Of a DNA stretch of 64,000 nt, positions 14,030-40,900 are shown one piece after another. Positions within the stretch are counted from its first letter, which is position 1. Each line of letters begins with the position of its first letter. Under the pieces are notes generated by a model. That model made no database searches. It worked only from the letters and a program-made list of their open reading frames with translations, and was not told the DNA's origin. Source of the DNA: Prochilodus magdalenae (Eukaryota; Chordata; Actinopteri; Characiformes; Prochilodontidae). The DNA is taken from contig JAMWET010000021.1 in NCBI GenBank assembly GCA_024036415.1, forward strand, positions 460,495-524,494. The letters are read 5' to 3'. The position numbers and the translations under genes were made by a program.

Positions 14030-14789
14030 AAGAGAGAGTGTTTCAGACATTTGGTCTGTGACAGTGTCACTGCTTGGTTGAGGGTGATCCATCATGCAAA
14101 AATGTCCAGCCTGGAGCAGCTCTGTGGTCAGAAACTGATCATTAATAAAGGGACCACCAACAGAGGGCTACAGCCTCTAGCTGTGCACCAGCATGGTGTT
14201 AATGATGAAGTGGCCAGTCAGTAGAATTGCTCACTACATAAACCTGTGGGAAGTTATTCATATACAGACAAGACAAGTGACTATGAACTGATATCAAAGG
14301 CAAACTAACACTTCACATCGCTTTCTCTTCAGGTATGTCAGATCATACACTCAAGTTTTCATTTCAGGGTGATGTTTAGCTTTAGACCATATACTGTAGT
14401 CCTACTGTATGCAGTACTGTCAGAGAGCACTGACAGTTTCTGGTAGAAACGTTCCCAGCTTTTCAGCATTAAAACAATAAATATCAGTATGTAGGGTGTA
14501 CAAGGTTTTTTAGAAGTTGATATATATCAATATCTGTCTATCTATGTATTTCTCTCTCTCTCTATATATATATATATATAGTGATCTATTACCTTTTTTC
14601 AGCTGCAAGTTTATAACTGCAAATTTTGTCTTTCAAGTAAAACTCTGTTAACATTTGTTTTATCTGATGAAGTTCTTCGGTTCTTCATCGGTGCAGTAAA
14701 ACGTGATTGTCAAGCAGACAGTCATAAAAGGCTCAATTTTACATTTATATAATATTGTTATTATAGTGCTATTGATGTGATGATGTCTT

Positions 14790-14920
14790 GAAGGACACCA
14801 CAGGGAAGAGTATGCTTTGCAACAAGCATCTTTAATAAGCCATGATGGTGCCAAACTCCACAGTTCAGGAGAGTGTGATGTGCCCTTTCCAACAAGCCCT
14901 GGATGGCATTGCTAGCCTTC
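14790..14920. repeat. dispersed repeat pair, copy 1
   Basis: It shares the order 'tttgcaacaagcatcttta', 'ccaaactccac', 'gtgccctttcca' with 16,676-16,800, where it is more diverged. It looks like part of an unidentified element present twice within 2 kb. Confidence 0.6.
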
Positions 14921-15987
14921 AGAAAACCGGAAAAATCACCAGCCTCCTCACCTGTTGTCTTCTCTGAGGTGTCCATTTTGCTAGTGCCATAATCATGTGA
15001 TCGGCAACTAGTCAACATCAAGCTCAAAGTGTCATCACCATTAAAGCCCGTATCGGAAAGTCTGTTCACTTGGCGGCCATCTTTGACCAGACAAGACAGA
15101 AATGCTCAAGACTGAAGGTCAAAATGCATAAGTGAAATCAGTGCTAAAATCTGGCTCGAGGGCACACAGCACACAGTTCTGGCTACTGTGCATGTCGATC
15201 ATCACATTAAGATGACCTTTGCCCTCTAGTGTCTCAATGTAGTTTGTCGTTCTGCACTAGCTGCCTAACCAGCAAGCTAAATGGCTCTTTATTCTAAGGG
15301 CCATGAACTGGTCTCCTTGTTTATCAAGTCACGAAGACGATTAGCCCATGCAACCTATGAAGCTCCGTCTTAGGAGTTAGTTGCATTTTCGTAATTGCTT
15401 CTCGCCATCAAAATAATCCCAGTTATACATTTAGACTCACGAGTACATAAAACCTTACTACAGTAACAGCTTCTTAACCGCTACACCTCCTTTCAGACCC
15501 ATAGCCTTGAGTCGAAGGATGACCAAAAAGGAACCGATGGTGGCAGTTTTGGTGGACTAGCCTGCCACTTAGACTGAATGATGACTGCCCTCATACTGGA
15601 CAGTACCTTTCTGACTAGACAGTACCATTCTAACTGGATAGTACCTTTCTGACTGGACAGTACTTCATGCAGAAGCTTTTCCTCCTTTCTTTAAGCATTT
15701 CTATCGGTCCTTTGATTTTATATCACCGGTGTCTATTCTATATTTATGTAGAGCTAGCTTCTCTCTATCTGCATAAAGGACACGAAATAATTAGCATCCA
15801 TTGTAGCGTATAATAATTGATTCTTAATCCAGAGGCACTCACAGCGCAGTAATTTGGAAAATGATGTTTGAGGCGCAGGTGTTAATGATGCTGTATCACA
15901 ATGTGCGAGGATTGCAGTTTAGTACGAGATAGCCACTTATCTGTCCACTCATGTCTCTGCTCACTCCACAGGCTCCAGCTGAACATC

Positions 15988-28603
<12,616 letters not shown>

Positions 28604-28826
28604 TGGTTTTGCACTGCTCCCAGATTAAGGCATTTGGTGACTTGAATGTGATTCTCACTGATTTAAGCACATCTCATAGACCTCAGTCTGCCTGTCATTA
28701 AGAGTTATGAATGAGTTAGGAGTATAAATGCTGATTTTAATGGTTCGATTTGTGCTTCTGTTTGTGCTGTTTGCTCAGCCGGGATGAATATTGAATGTTT
28801 ACACAGCTAATTACATGGCATTTAAT

Positions 28827-28961
28827 AATAAACACTATTGATTAATGATGGCACATGCCACACAAATATACACAGATTACTTGATTAATTAATTATTTTT
28901 GGCATAATAAATTAATAATGCACATTTGTGTGAAGCGTTTGTGTTATGTTCTTTTAATAAA
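28827..28961 (+). terminator. bdh2 poly(A) signals
   Basis: AATAAA hexamers at 28,827-28,832 and 28,956-28,961, 220-360 bases after the bdh2 stop. Either could define the 3' end. Confidence 0.7.
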
Positions 28962-28989
28962 CCAGTTTTAATTATAATCATCCTTCACG

Positions 28990-29236
28990 CTTGTTGAGGA
29001 TGTAGTGAACAGGAGCTAATCTCCTGGGGCTGTGTCTCAAGTCGCACTCCTGTCCACTATGTAGTGAGGACACTAAGGGTTTTACGGTCCTCCAGTTTAA
29101 AGATTCTCCTAGGGCCCTAGGTCGTCGTGCACTACGTAGGGAGGTAAGGATCGATTCGAGACTTAACCGTGATTCAAATCCGTTGTCCGCGGCTTGTTCG
29201 GTCCACACTACAGCTAGCGTAAGAGCAGAGAAGCCG
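28990..29236 (+). promoter_or_regulatory. slc9b2 promoter / non-coding first exon
   Basis: A locally CpG-richer stretch between bdh2 and slc9b2 ends in a consensus splice donor (GT at 29,237-29,238 in 'agccggtaagtg'). This fits a 5' untranslated exon. Part of it ('actatgtagtgaggacacta' and 'gtgcactacgtagggagg') is a short inverted motif seen repeatedly in teleost genomes. The transcription start is not determined. Confidence 0.5.
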
Positions 29237-29779
29237 GTAAGTGCGCTTTGACAGTTCCTACCACACGTATATACATGAACAGCAGTTTTTCTTTTAAAAC
29301 GGGTTATGATAACAAAAATATTTCGCTGTATGGACGAGTTAAGGGGTTACAGAGTGTTAGCTTTGAGGGCGTCCAGGTAAACAAACTGAAGTAACGGTAA
29401 CGTTAGCTGGCTAAGCTAACAGCTGGTGTAGGGAACACTGGTTAAATAGGCCACCCCCGAGGTAGAGTTTGTATTAAAACCGGCTTAGTAGCCTGTTATT
29501 TATGAAATTAGCAGTATTAGCTAGCTAACATGCTGCTTAGCTTTACCTTGTGAAGGAACAGCTTGTCTCTCACAGCCACTGTGCCATATGGTCTCCCACT
29601 GTAAGGACACAAGTTGATTAGTGAGGTACTCTGGTCTGAATCGGATTAGCTGCTGCGAATTAGCATGTTACACTGCTATGCATATGTCATAGCTGAGTAA
29701 CAACAACAGCAGCAGCAGGTCTGCTTCAGTACAGCGTGTGGAAAATGTCAATATAAACAGACTGAAACGTGATGTGCAG

Positions 29780-30430
29780 GTCATTTAAACCCTGTATTTA
29801 ACTGACAGTAGTACAAACACAGCACATCCAGAGTTGAAACCTTATGTTTATGGTTATGTTTGTGAATCTGATGCCAACAACATGTTTCAATAAATCCGGG
29901 ATTGGACAGCAAAAGACTGGCGAACTTGAGTAATGCTAAAGCCACCAGGTGCAACATCTTAATGGGTAACAGGTAACAGGTCAGTAATGGGACTGAGAGC
30001 ATCTGAAAGAGCCTTTCAGATGTAAAGATGGAGAGGTTCACCACTCTGTGAAAGACTGGACAGGCAAATAGTGCAGCAGTTCAGGAATAAAGTTCCTTAA
30101 TGTAAAAGCATTGTAGATATCATCATTGAAAGATCTACAGTATGGAGAGAAATCTCTGCATGCAACAGACAAGGCTCTCAGATGGTACTGCATTATAGCC
30201 AAGGCATGACTGGTGTGGTGGAAATCACTTTGTGGAAGCACTTCCCAAAATCATTGTCTGTGAACTCACCATCACTGCTCCACAAATTCAGGTTAAACTT
30301 TAGTGGGACAGTGTCATGTGGTGTAACAAATCAAACCCTATGCATCCTCCGGACGAAAGGGGATAATGACTATCCGGCTTGTTTTCAGCACACAGGTCAA
30401 ACGCCTGCAGTGTTGCTGTGAGGTGATGTA
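29780..30430 (+). mobile_element. Tc1/mariner-like relic in slc9b2 intron 1
   Basis: It reads in order through non-coding leader ('gattggacagcaaaagactg'), 'aagatggagaggttcaccac', a degraded helix-turn-helix part and, near 30,335, 'catcctccggacgaaagggg'. This arrangement matches a widespread teleost Tc1-like family. Many frameshifts and large internal deletions are present. Confidence 0.65.
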
Positions 30431-31926
30431 ACGCAGTGGTAAACCTGCTCCTGGGCTTGTACTTTCCAAACAATGAGAAGATGTGGCGCTTTCAGTTACT
30501 GTGTTGTTTTAGAACTCTAGTACTATATACATATATATATATATATATATGATTGAAATGATGTGATTATTTAAGATGTCTCTATGGTTGTGTGACAACC
30601 TTATCTAATGGCAGAACATTTTTGGTTGAGGTTTTGTATTGATGACTGGAGAGTTGAACCACTCTCACAAAGTCTTCTCCAGCACAACCCAAAGTCTTTC
30701 AGTGGGGTTAAGGTCAGGACTCTGGACCAACTGCTGTTAGTTTATTCAGCCTGAACTACTCTTTTACCATCAGAGCCCAGTGAATCTTGGCATAACCATC
30801 CTGGAACATATCTGTGCCATCAGGAAAGAAAAAAATCCATTAATGGGATACTTGGTCATTCAGTACATGGGGGCCCACTGCCCCCTAGTATGTCTGTGTG
30901 GGTGTTTCATTTCACAGATGGGATAAATGCAGTAGACAGATTCCTCTGTGTGATGGCAAATGGTCCTAAATCCTAATTTTAATTCTAATAGCTGTTCAGT
31001 CCTAATCCTATGTGTTCTTATCATTTGGAAATGGTCTTGCTTTCACTGTTAAACAATGCCATTAGATCTGGTGTCTAATATTTTACCATCCAAATTCATT
31101 AATTAAATAGGTGACTTATTTAAGAATTTTTTTGCACCATATTTTTTGCATTGCATTGCATATTTTTGTTGCCTCTTCATTAAAATAATAATAAAATAAT
31201 GAAAAATAAATAAATAAAAAATGTGTTGGTCGGTGCTAAACCCAGTTCCTTTATTGTCAGCTTCTCCCTATTTGTTTTAATTGCTTGATTAAGGACAATA
31301 TGACCCTGTAGGAATACAGTGGCATCTTTTCCACACCCACAGGAAACGTCTTCCCACTCGAATGCTTTAGAAACTTCTCCAGTCTATTAGCTCTGTCGGT
31401 TGATCTGCAGTACTCTCCACTTGTTTGTTATTTTCTTGCTGAGTATTTAGTGTGAAAAGTACCATTCCGAATGTAGAACAGGAATGCTTTGGAATATTAC
31501 CTGAAAGATTAATTTAATAACCTCCCAAAAATACATTTCTGCATGTTTATCTGTTAAGTACAGTGCTATGTTAATTCACAAGTACACTTTTACACTAATA
31601 GTCTAGCTTGGTTTTGTGGTTTTAGTTCAGTTCTTGGAATAGCTCCGTCCAGCGCCTCTTTATGTTTTCCCGGCTTTACCCAATTTCAGTGAAAGACTAC
31701 CCTATGAAAGGCTTGGGAATGAGCTGTATGAGGTGTTGCATCAGCAAAGGATTTAAAAGCCAGAACTCAGGATTGGGAATCTGCCCTTGTGTACATATGT
31801 ACTCTTTGACAAATGACTGACGTCCTTTCACTGCTTTTGTAGACGCCCAGTTAATGGGCAGCAGCAGGAATGCGGATCGTTACTGGCCAGTGCACTACCT
31901 GTAGGATGAAGTAAGCCTGCCATGCC

Positions 31927-34900
31927 ATGGACGATGCCCAGTCTAGACCGCATTCTTCTCGCTCGATCTGTTCACAGAGGACTGAGGATGAATGTCCCGT
32001 GGTGGGGAACCATGCAGAGGTAAGTTGCTCTAATAGATGTCCACTGTATGTGCAGACCTTAGGTAGACACCAATGTTTCTTCTGAAGCCAGTGGTATTAA
32101 TAGAGAGTCTGTGCCCCCTTTACACTAGGCATGCTTTTAGACCTTTAGATGATTAGTTCTTCTTACTATAACCAATCCCAGTGATATTGATTGGTGCATT
32201 AACCCAGAGCTGGGGGCCTTTTAACATTAGCAATAGCCTACACTCATTTGTGACTGCTCCAGTGCCTCCTATTCTGTGGGCATTGATTTTCTATGGAGAT
32301 TTTACCAGCTGTGTGCACCTATGTCAGTAATGTGTGCACCATTCAGTGAATAGAAGTGTTGTCTTCAATTGTCCATACAGTATATACTTTTTTTTGGACC
32401 CTTTGGCCTTCAATCTGTAATGTGCTGTGGGTTTCATGATTGTTGTAACTTTTGCACAAGCTTTTTTCAATTCTCCTATCAGAACTTGAGCCATGCAGTC
32501 TAGGATGGGTGTGGGCAACAAACACAGCAGTACAAACAGAGTGACTATGGCTCTGCTGATGTATCCTGATAGTACACTTTCTTAAGGACTTAATGACCGT
32601 TATCTGTGGTCTGTGTGTACAGTGCACTTTGCTGCTCTGTTCGGAGCGAACAACTGCCTGGTCCTTATCTTCCCTCCTTTGTTCCCTGAAAAGCTGTTTT
32701 ATATAGTGGCTGAGTTTGGTTTTGGTTGACGTGTCTTTTGGATTCCACCTAGCATCACCTCTCCGTCAACCAGACGCTCCAGGTGTTGGTCAGGCGGCCT
32801 GATAGCCCGAGCACCACCGTAACTGAGGAGACTGTGTTCATCCCGCGAGTGGTGCACTCAGTGGATGCCTGCACCAACACTGACCCACCACACAAATGCT
32901 GCGGGTGGCTCCGCAGGAGGTGTCCATGCCCACCCCGGGGTCTGCTCGCCTCCCTCATTACCAAAGGTGAGCCTGCAGTACATACAGGGTATGCTGGGAA
33001 TGGGTTAACCCTCGAAGAAATACAGAGACTTTTGGCACTATAAAAATTGGGCTGTGTGTTTTTTCCATGGGTCTACTGCTAAAAGTTCCAACTTATGTGT
33101 TTTGGTGTGTGCTCAAGATTTGTAACAGCAGGACAGTTCCATTCATTGTTGCCACGGAGGAATGTAGCTTAGTGCCAGAGTTTCTACTATGGGCCACCTG
33201 TAATGCCAATGGTGTTTGATACTCGAGGGAGATCTCCTCTGTCGTTGGTAACACTTGCATCTGAGCGGATTTACCAAATTCTTTACTCTTTCTGGTGAAG
33301 TTAAAGACACCAAGCATTATTATGAGTCTATTAAGGGCAGCAGATTGCCATCTAGAATTGTGTGCTGGTTCGAACTCCTAGTGCCGTAAAGCAATAGGCA
33401 AGTTGCATGATGGGTCTCTTTGGCTCCTCTAAGGTCATATAGTCCTATAGTAGGCATTCCAGGTCCAGAATGGCAGTGACAGAGACGCCATTCTTCCCGT
33501 TATAAGTAGAATTAAAATGATTTTCAAGCTTATTTTAAGGTAAAATTGTTACTTAATGTTGTTTTAAACATGTTCTACGGTTAAAAGTGGCCAAGGAAAA
33601 TACTTTGGTCCTTGCTTAAACCTGCTTAAATAACAGAGGCTTCATTTTGTTTGCAAAATGGATGTAGTTTCCGGAGTCTCCACATGCTGGGGTTTTGCCT
33701 GTATTTTCACATTGGCTGAGAAAAATATGAGCCTTGCTTGATTCTAAACTTGTGGATCATTGTGGAGCACTGATATTAGTAAATGATATTAGTTACTAAT
33801 ATTAGTAAGTTAAGTGACTAAGCAACAAAGGTATGTAATTAGTCAGATTACCCACTTTAGAGTGGCATAAAATGACAAAAAAGACAATACAATTGATGGG
33901 TGTGTGTATTATGATGGTACCAGCTGGGATTTGATTCACTTGTTCTTGCTTGAGTTAGGTCTTATTGTTCGAATGTCCAGTAAAAAAAAGCCTGGAGTTT
34001 TTCCTCCCACAAAACAAGCCTGTGCAGAGTAACATTCTTTAGTTGTCAGAGATATTAGATATTATACAGAAAAGTAACTGGGTTTTGACACACTAACACA
34101 GGTTGGTCTGAAGTCTAATGACAACTAGGGTTTGGTGTAGTTCCTCCTCAAACACCCCTAAGAACCTATATTAGGTTTGTTTGAGCAGGAACATCAGCAA
34201 GTCGTGAAGGACACCTGCCACCAGGACTAAAGCTATATATGATTTGTATTGTTAGGTGGACCATAAACATGTACCTGGAACATATACACTGTATGTAGTA
34301 GATTATGTGTGATGTTCAGAATTAGCCTTTATTGTTCAGTGCTGTGTTTGCATGCTCCTGCAGTGTCCATGGCCGCAGTGCTGTTCGGGGTGGTCTGGTC
34401 CATCACTGAGAAAGAGTGTCTCCCTGGAGGGAATCTGTTCGGCATTGTCACTGTTTTTCTCTGTGCTCTCACTGGGGGAAAGCTGGTGGGGCTCATTCGT
34501 ATCCCCAAACTACCACCCGTCCCTCCTCTGCTGGGTAAGACACATTCACTGCCTCTCCTTATTTTTGTTTTCTCTCTCTCATATCTCTCTTTCTTTTTTT
34601 GCTTTTTAAGTCACTCATGTTGTGTGTTAGTAGCAGAGTTTAGAAACAGTGCTGGGAGTGGCAGTGGCTGCTTTGTATTCAGCACTCAGAACCCACCAGG
34701 ATTCAGACCTCTCTGGTCTGTGGCTTGTGTTTTTCTGCCGTGCTGACAGACCCAAAGGATACATGGAAAATGTCAACATGGACATGCCATGTTTACTTAA
34801 AAACCCTTCAGTGTTGCACTCACAAACACTTTCTTTCATAGCAACTACTGTGAAATTGGACAAGCTTCAGAGATCATTGAGAGAATTGAAATTGCAGCCC

Positions 34901-37900
34901 ATGGCTATAAAAACTGTTTCCTTTCTCAGTAAACAACAGTTCCAGTGTTTTATTATCCTCAAATAAATTAATTAGGGGTAAAGAGAAAGAAAGAGCCATG
35001 CTGACCTACATGGTAGTATTCCAGGACTTTATTACAGGAGGTTCAAACTTTCAAGGCTTATGTGGTGGGAGGTCGACAGGCTGGCCAAACTTTTTGGCGT
35101 GAGATAAATGCATTCCTTTGCAGGCAGGCTGAAGTGGGACTGAGGTTAGATGACTTTTGGCACCCAGAAGAAATGCAAAACCCTAAGACAGGGATGACAC
35201 AGATAAGGTTAAAACCTACACCAAAATCGTTCATAAATAACATTAGCAGCTATGAACAATCTGCTGTCTGATTTTTGTTGTTTTTCCATGAGCTGTGAGA
35301 CAAAAAAGAAAAGCCAGTCTGAGATGCATTATAATCTCTGATGTAGTGCCATAAAGGATTGCAGTGCCATAAAGCAATTTTCCTGATAGGTCTCTTTGGC
35401 TCCTCCAAAGTCACATAGCACTATGGCAGGTTTTCGGGCCCAGAGTGACAACGACAGAGACCCAGTTCTCTTTATTTAAAACATTATGTATCAACTATAA
35501 ACAAAAAGTAGAACAGATTTTTTAGGTTGAACGTTGTATTAACATTGTGCTATCTGCACATGTTTGGGAATAATATTTGCCACTAGTCTCTCCTGTGTAA
35601 CATTAATATGGTACACATGGTCATTGAAACAGGTTGCAGTTCTCTACAAGTAGGGATGGGGGCCATATGGCATCTTTTTACAAAGGTCCTATTTAGTTAA
35701 AATTATATATGATGAATTAAGAGAACATCCTGTTTTAGCTAACCTGTTTGATAAACTGAATATTTTCTTCAGATTTGTGCTCAGGCTAGCTAAAGGTAAA
35801 TAGATTTTCAAAATTGGTTTACTGGCCCTTAAGTTTTAGTTGCAGCACTACTTTTCATCTGCTCATGGTGCTGCTGCCAAACCACATAAGAGACAGAATC
35901 AGTTGTCTTGAGTGTTCAGTTTCATTAACAGTGTGCGAAGCTAGTCTAGACCTGATAGACTGGTTTAGACCAGAATTAAATATGGATAAAGATCATTGGA
36001 AGACCAGGCAATACTGTAAGAGAGGAATCTCAGTCTCTGAGTCTGGTACTCACGGGTCCGTCTCTATTCCAAGCTAATGTTTTCTTCAGTAAGAGCTGAA
36101 TATTAAAGCATGTGCTGATTTGTGTGGCTGTTTTAATGATGGCTCTTCGACTTTGTTTACCTGCAGACATGCAAGATAAAGCTTTCTAGAATTTTCCAAT
36201 AACTACAGTTCTATTGTCATTAATTTATCACTCTGACAAAGAGATAGAACATTTCCACTCCATGCCGCTTAAGGAATCCCTATTTTCACTTTATTACAAG
36301 CTGTTTCCTGGTCTTGCTTGTGAATACTTTGTCCCACAGGTTTTTCTAAAGCCCAGGCTGCTGGGAGACATCTTGTTAAATCTTGCTATTTGAGCTTTGT
36401 TCCCCGCATTCATACATCATATTTTTTCTCGATAATATTACAGTTTTATTTGGTTTTGTTGGCTTTTTGTACTGGCGCACTGTCAGTAATCTGTGGGGAA
36501 GGTGTAATGAGTAGCCTAGAGTTTGTTTGGGTTCTCACTGCTGTGTTTATGTGTCCTCAGGCATGCTGCTGGCAGGGGTCCTCCTCAGAAACATCCCCGT
36601 GGTGACAGAGGCGGTCTACATTGACTTCAGATGGTCAGCCTCCCTAAGAAACATTGCACTGGCTGTTATTCTGGCCAGAGCTGGCTTGGGATTGGATGGA
36701 TCGGTATGCAACTCATTCTGTCACTTCACCTGTAAAGTCTTGGAGCACAAGTGCTTAAGATCCATATAAACTCATACATATTTACCACAGAGAAGTTTCA
36801 CTCCAGTGACTGGCACAGTTCTAAATACAAGTGGTCAAGTGTTGTATGTGACTTGTCAGCAACTAGTTCAGTCCAACACTGCACAAACGTGGTCGAGGAC
36901 TTTAGTCCATCCTAGCAAACGACAAACTTTAATTCCAGAAACGTTATGTGTGGTTTGTGTTTCAGGCCCTCAAAAAGCTGAAAGCTGTCTGTGTGCGTGT
37001 GGCGGTGGGGCCATGCCTCATAGAGGCATCCACTGTGGCGCTGGTCTCCCACTTCCTCATGGGTTTACCTTGGATCTGGGGCTTTATACTGGGGTAAATG
37101 TGATCTGACAGCTACAACTCGACCTTCAGAAATTCAATGAGTAAAGTTCTTGTATAGTGCTGTAGCACCTGCCTCATCAGTTTAAGAAAGTGTGGCTCTT
37201 TTATTGTAATGGTTTTTGATGATAAAAGACTCTAAAAGTGCTGATTTAATTTACACATCTAAGTAATTCCTAGCTTCACAGTCAGCATGTGATGTCTGGT
37301 TTGTGTTTCTGGCTGCCTGTTGTAGGTTTGTTTTGGGAGCTGTGTCTCCTGCAGTGGTGGTTCCCTCCATGCTGCTGCTCCAGAAGGATGGCTATGGATT
37401 AGAGCAGGGGGTTCCCACTCTATTAATGGCAGCTGGCAGCTTTGATGATATCCTGGCCATCACAGGCTTCACCACCTGTCTGGGCATAGCTTTCGCCACA
37501 GGTAAAGTGTCTGTCACCTGAGAACAGAACAGTAAGGAAAGGGGCGATGATACCAAAGTAATTTGGTCTTTATTTGAGTTTTAAGTGAAACTACATGTGT
37601 TTTGTGAATTGGAATTCCACTGTTTTATCATTTCTAATTAATCAGTGTCATGAGTGGTCTGATGTAAAACAGTACATTGTAGAGAAATTTACAGTTGTGG
37701 TGATAGGACTCCAGCGATGCAACATGAAAATATAGCTATATAATTTATATACCTCTTCACCATTTCAGTTAATTAAAGTACAGCAAACTGAGCCAAACCC
37801 TACCACAAAAACAATGTCTTAGACATCAGGGAATGTGTTCATGACCATTTTGTGAAATAACTTTATAAGAGCTTTAAGAGCCATTTAAGTTTTCTAACTT

Positions 37901-40900
37901 CTGCGGCCATCATCCTGTCTTCTTTTCTTTTTTGTTCTAATGTAAGATGTGACAGACAGAATCCCATTTCGTCTTAATTTGGGAAATGTAAACCTACATT
38001 CTCACAAATGTCAACAAAGTCAGCATCCTTTCTGTTACAAAACCAACAACTAAATGTACACACAACTGAAATGTAAACCTGTAATCAGAGTAATGTTAAA
38101 AATGTAAGTTAGTTATCCAGAGAGCAGTTATTTCCCAGGTAAAATCGTTGGAAACACTTATTCACACTTTATCTAACACTATCTGCAATTTCCTTCTAGA
38201 TCAATAAAGTGATATTTTATCTTATCTATGGCTGTAATATTTTCTTTGCTTAGTTTTCATGACTGTTAACACATGAATGTAACAGATGCAGACAGTGGAG
38301 TGTCTGCAGTGTCTGGTTTTAAAATGCTCAAACAAAGTCTCATAAGTGAAACCACCGTTTGCAACGTAGATCCATGTAATGTCGTTACGCTAGTTATAGT
38401 TGTACTGAGCTGTACTGCCTGTTACAGTTGCCTAAGAACAATAAAGTCAGACTGTTGAAACAGACGTTCGGATACCGATCTTAAAGTTAGGCCAGTGTTT
38501 AGAAAGTTTAGTCTAGTTAGGATGTCTGTGTAATACTGTTTTCCTGTATCTGGTTATATACTTCAGTACTGTTCTGTAATAGCTACTGTCTTATATTCGG
38601 TACTACTTACTGTCCAAGTCTTGGTAACTAAACAAGCTTGGATGTGTCTGTAACCCTGCCCCGGTTAATATTACTGTCCTTGAACAAATCAGAAACACAT
38701 TAAACAACTTTGATTCATTTTGACGATGTCAGTATCTTTTGGTTAAGCGCAAATGTTCAGTTAGGGAGTGATGTTAACTTTTAAGATTTAAACCTATTTG
38801 TTCATGTATATTGCACATATTTCCAAAAAGAGATCCAGCTGTCTATTAAAATACAGTACCTTTTGTCGTCCTCTTAGGCTCCACCTGGTTTAACATCCTT
38901 CGAGGGCTTTTGGAGGTTTTAGGTGGGATGGCTGCCGGTTTGGCTTTTGGTTTCTTTCTTCATTATTTCCCAAGCAAAGACCAGGTCAGTACTTACCCTA
39001 CAGGGTGGTAAGAAGCTACAGCCACTGTTTTCACTGGAGTTAGTTTATTATACATATATTTTATATATATAAAGGTATCTGTTTGATGTACTTCCTCCCT
39101 TATGCAGAAAGATGTGGCTGTAAAGCGTTCGTTCCTGCTGCTGGGTCTGTCCGTGTTTGCTGTGTTTGGCAGTAATGTGGCTGGTTTCCCAGGTTCAGGA
39201 GGACTCTGTACTCTGGTGCTGTCCTTTTTTGCTGGGCTAGGTTGGAGAAAATCTAAGGTCAGAACCCCAAAGACCCTAAATACTATTTCACTTCATCTTC
39301 TTTCTTTGAAGAGAATTTGTAGCTAAATATAAAAAAAAAAAATCAATACCTCCATATAAAAACTTCAACTTTTCAGACCACTGCTGTTTACTGACTAAAT
39401 AATAAGCCTGGGGTTCAGGGGATTAGCCAGATGGGCATTGAGTTATTTTGTTACTTTGGAGTACCCTTGTTAGAAGTGCACTCCGCGCTGACATCACCAC
39501 TGGAAAATGACATGCTCTGTATTTTGTGTCTGTGTGTTCAGGCTCCAGTAGAGGAAGTTGTGGACAAAGCGTGGGATGTGTTCCAGCCTCTTCTATTTGG
39601 GCTCATTGGTGCTGAGATCACCATCAGCGCACTGGACCCCAGAACAGTGGGTGAGTGAATGGATCACACTTGAAGTTGTAAAGGAAAACCTTAAACTTTA
39701 AGGCCCATCATTTATTTGTTGGTATGTCTCATATTAAGCAGCTTCAGAGCGGTTTGGTGTCAAGTGGTCGTAGGGATTGTTGTAGCGAAACTTAATGATT
39801 CCTTTAGTGGGTTGCTGTGTCTATACCACATTTGTTTTATACTATTCAGAAAGACTCTATACTATACTCACTAAATATGAATTTGTTAATATGTTGGTAA
39901 AACAAATATATATGTATTTTCCCTCATAACACCCGGCAGACTTTCGCACCATGATTGCTTTTTAAAGAGGTGTGTAGACACGTAGCAATAGTATCTAATG
40001 GTAATGCTTTCATAAAACAATGGGCCTGGGATCAGGTTGGTTACTTGTAACTATGTAATGTACAGGTTCTCTGTAAGGTAGTTTAGAGAGGCAGTTAAAG
40101 CTGGTTTATGTCACCACTGCTGAACTCTATTGACTTTGCTTTGGGCACAAACCACTCTGAATACATTGATTTATTTAGACAAATATTGTATCAGAAATCA
40201 GAAATTTGATGTAACCTATAAACCTTGCCACACCTTAGTAAGAATGTTAAATGAACTATTGATAATTATAAAGAAATTATTATCAAGCAATTGTTGACTT
40301 TTTGTTATTTTTCACCACATAGGAAATGTGTGTCTGTGTTTTCTCAGGCCTGGGGCTTGCAGCCCTCAGCATCGCCCTGACTGTCAGAATCTTCTTCACT
40401 TACCTCATGGTGTTGTGTGCTGGCTTTAACCTTAAAGAGAAGCTGTTTATCGCTCTGGCCTGGATGCCTAAAGCCACTGTTCAGGTAACAAAAGGGCTTC
40501 AAGACTACAAATCCAGTTATTATACAGCCGTAGCGTTTTGGAGGAGCTCGGCTAGCTAAATATTTTTTCTTAATTTTTGCTGATTGTTTGAGTTGATTTG
40601 GGCAGAATCAGTTTGTGTGAAAGTGGCCACTAACGTATTATTCATTCTGATCTAATCGAACAATTAAAATATAACATACACACAGACAAACCAAAATAGG
40701 GGTTACAAATTCAGGGTCATTTTGTCCTGAATGTTGTTTTCCAGCCCAGAGTTTCAGCCCATTTTAGTGGTCTACTTGCTGACACTCTCTCTCTCTTTTA
40801 ACAGGCCGCGATTGGCTCAACAGCTCTGGATATGGCACGCTCTAAGCAGGAGGAGCAGATGCAGCAGTATGGAATGGACGTGCTTACTGTGGCTGTGCTG

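Noticed and set aside
14761..15069. Minus-strand 102-codon frame
   Set aside because: It overlaps a dispersed repeat also present at 16,676-16,800; it has a repeat explanation and no coding support.
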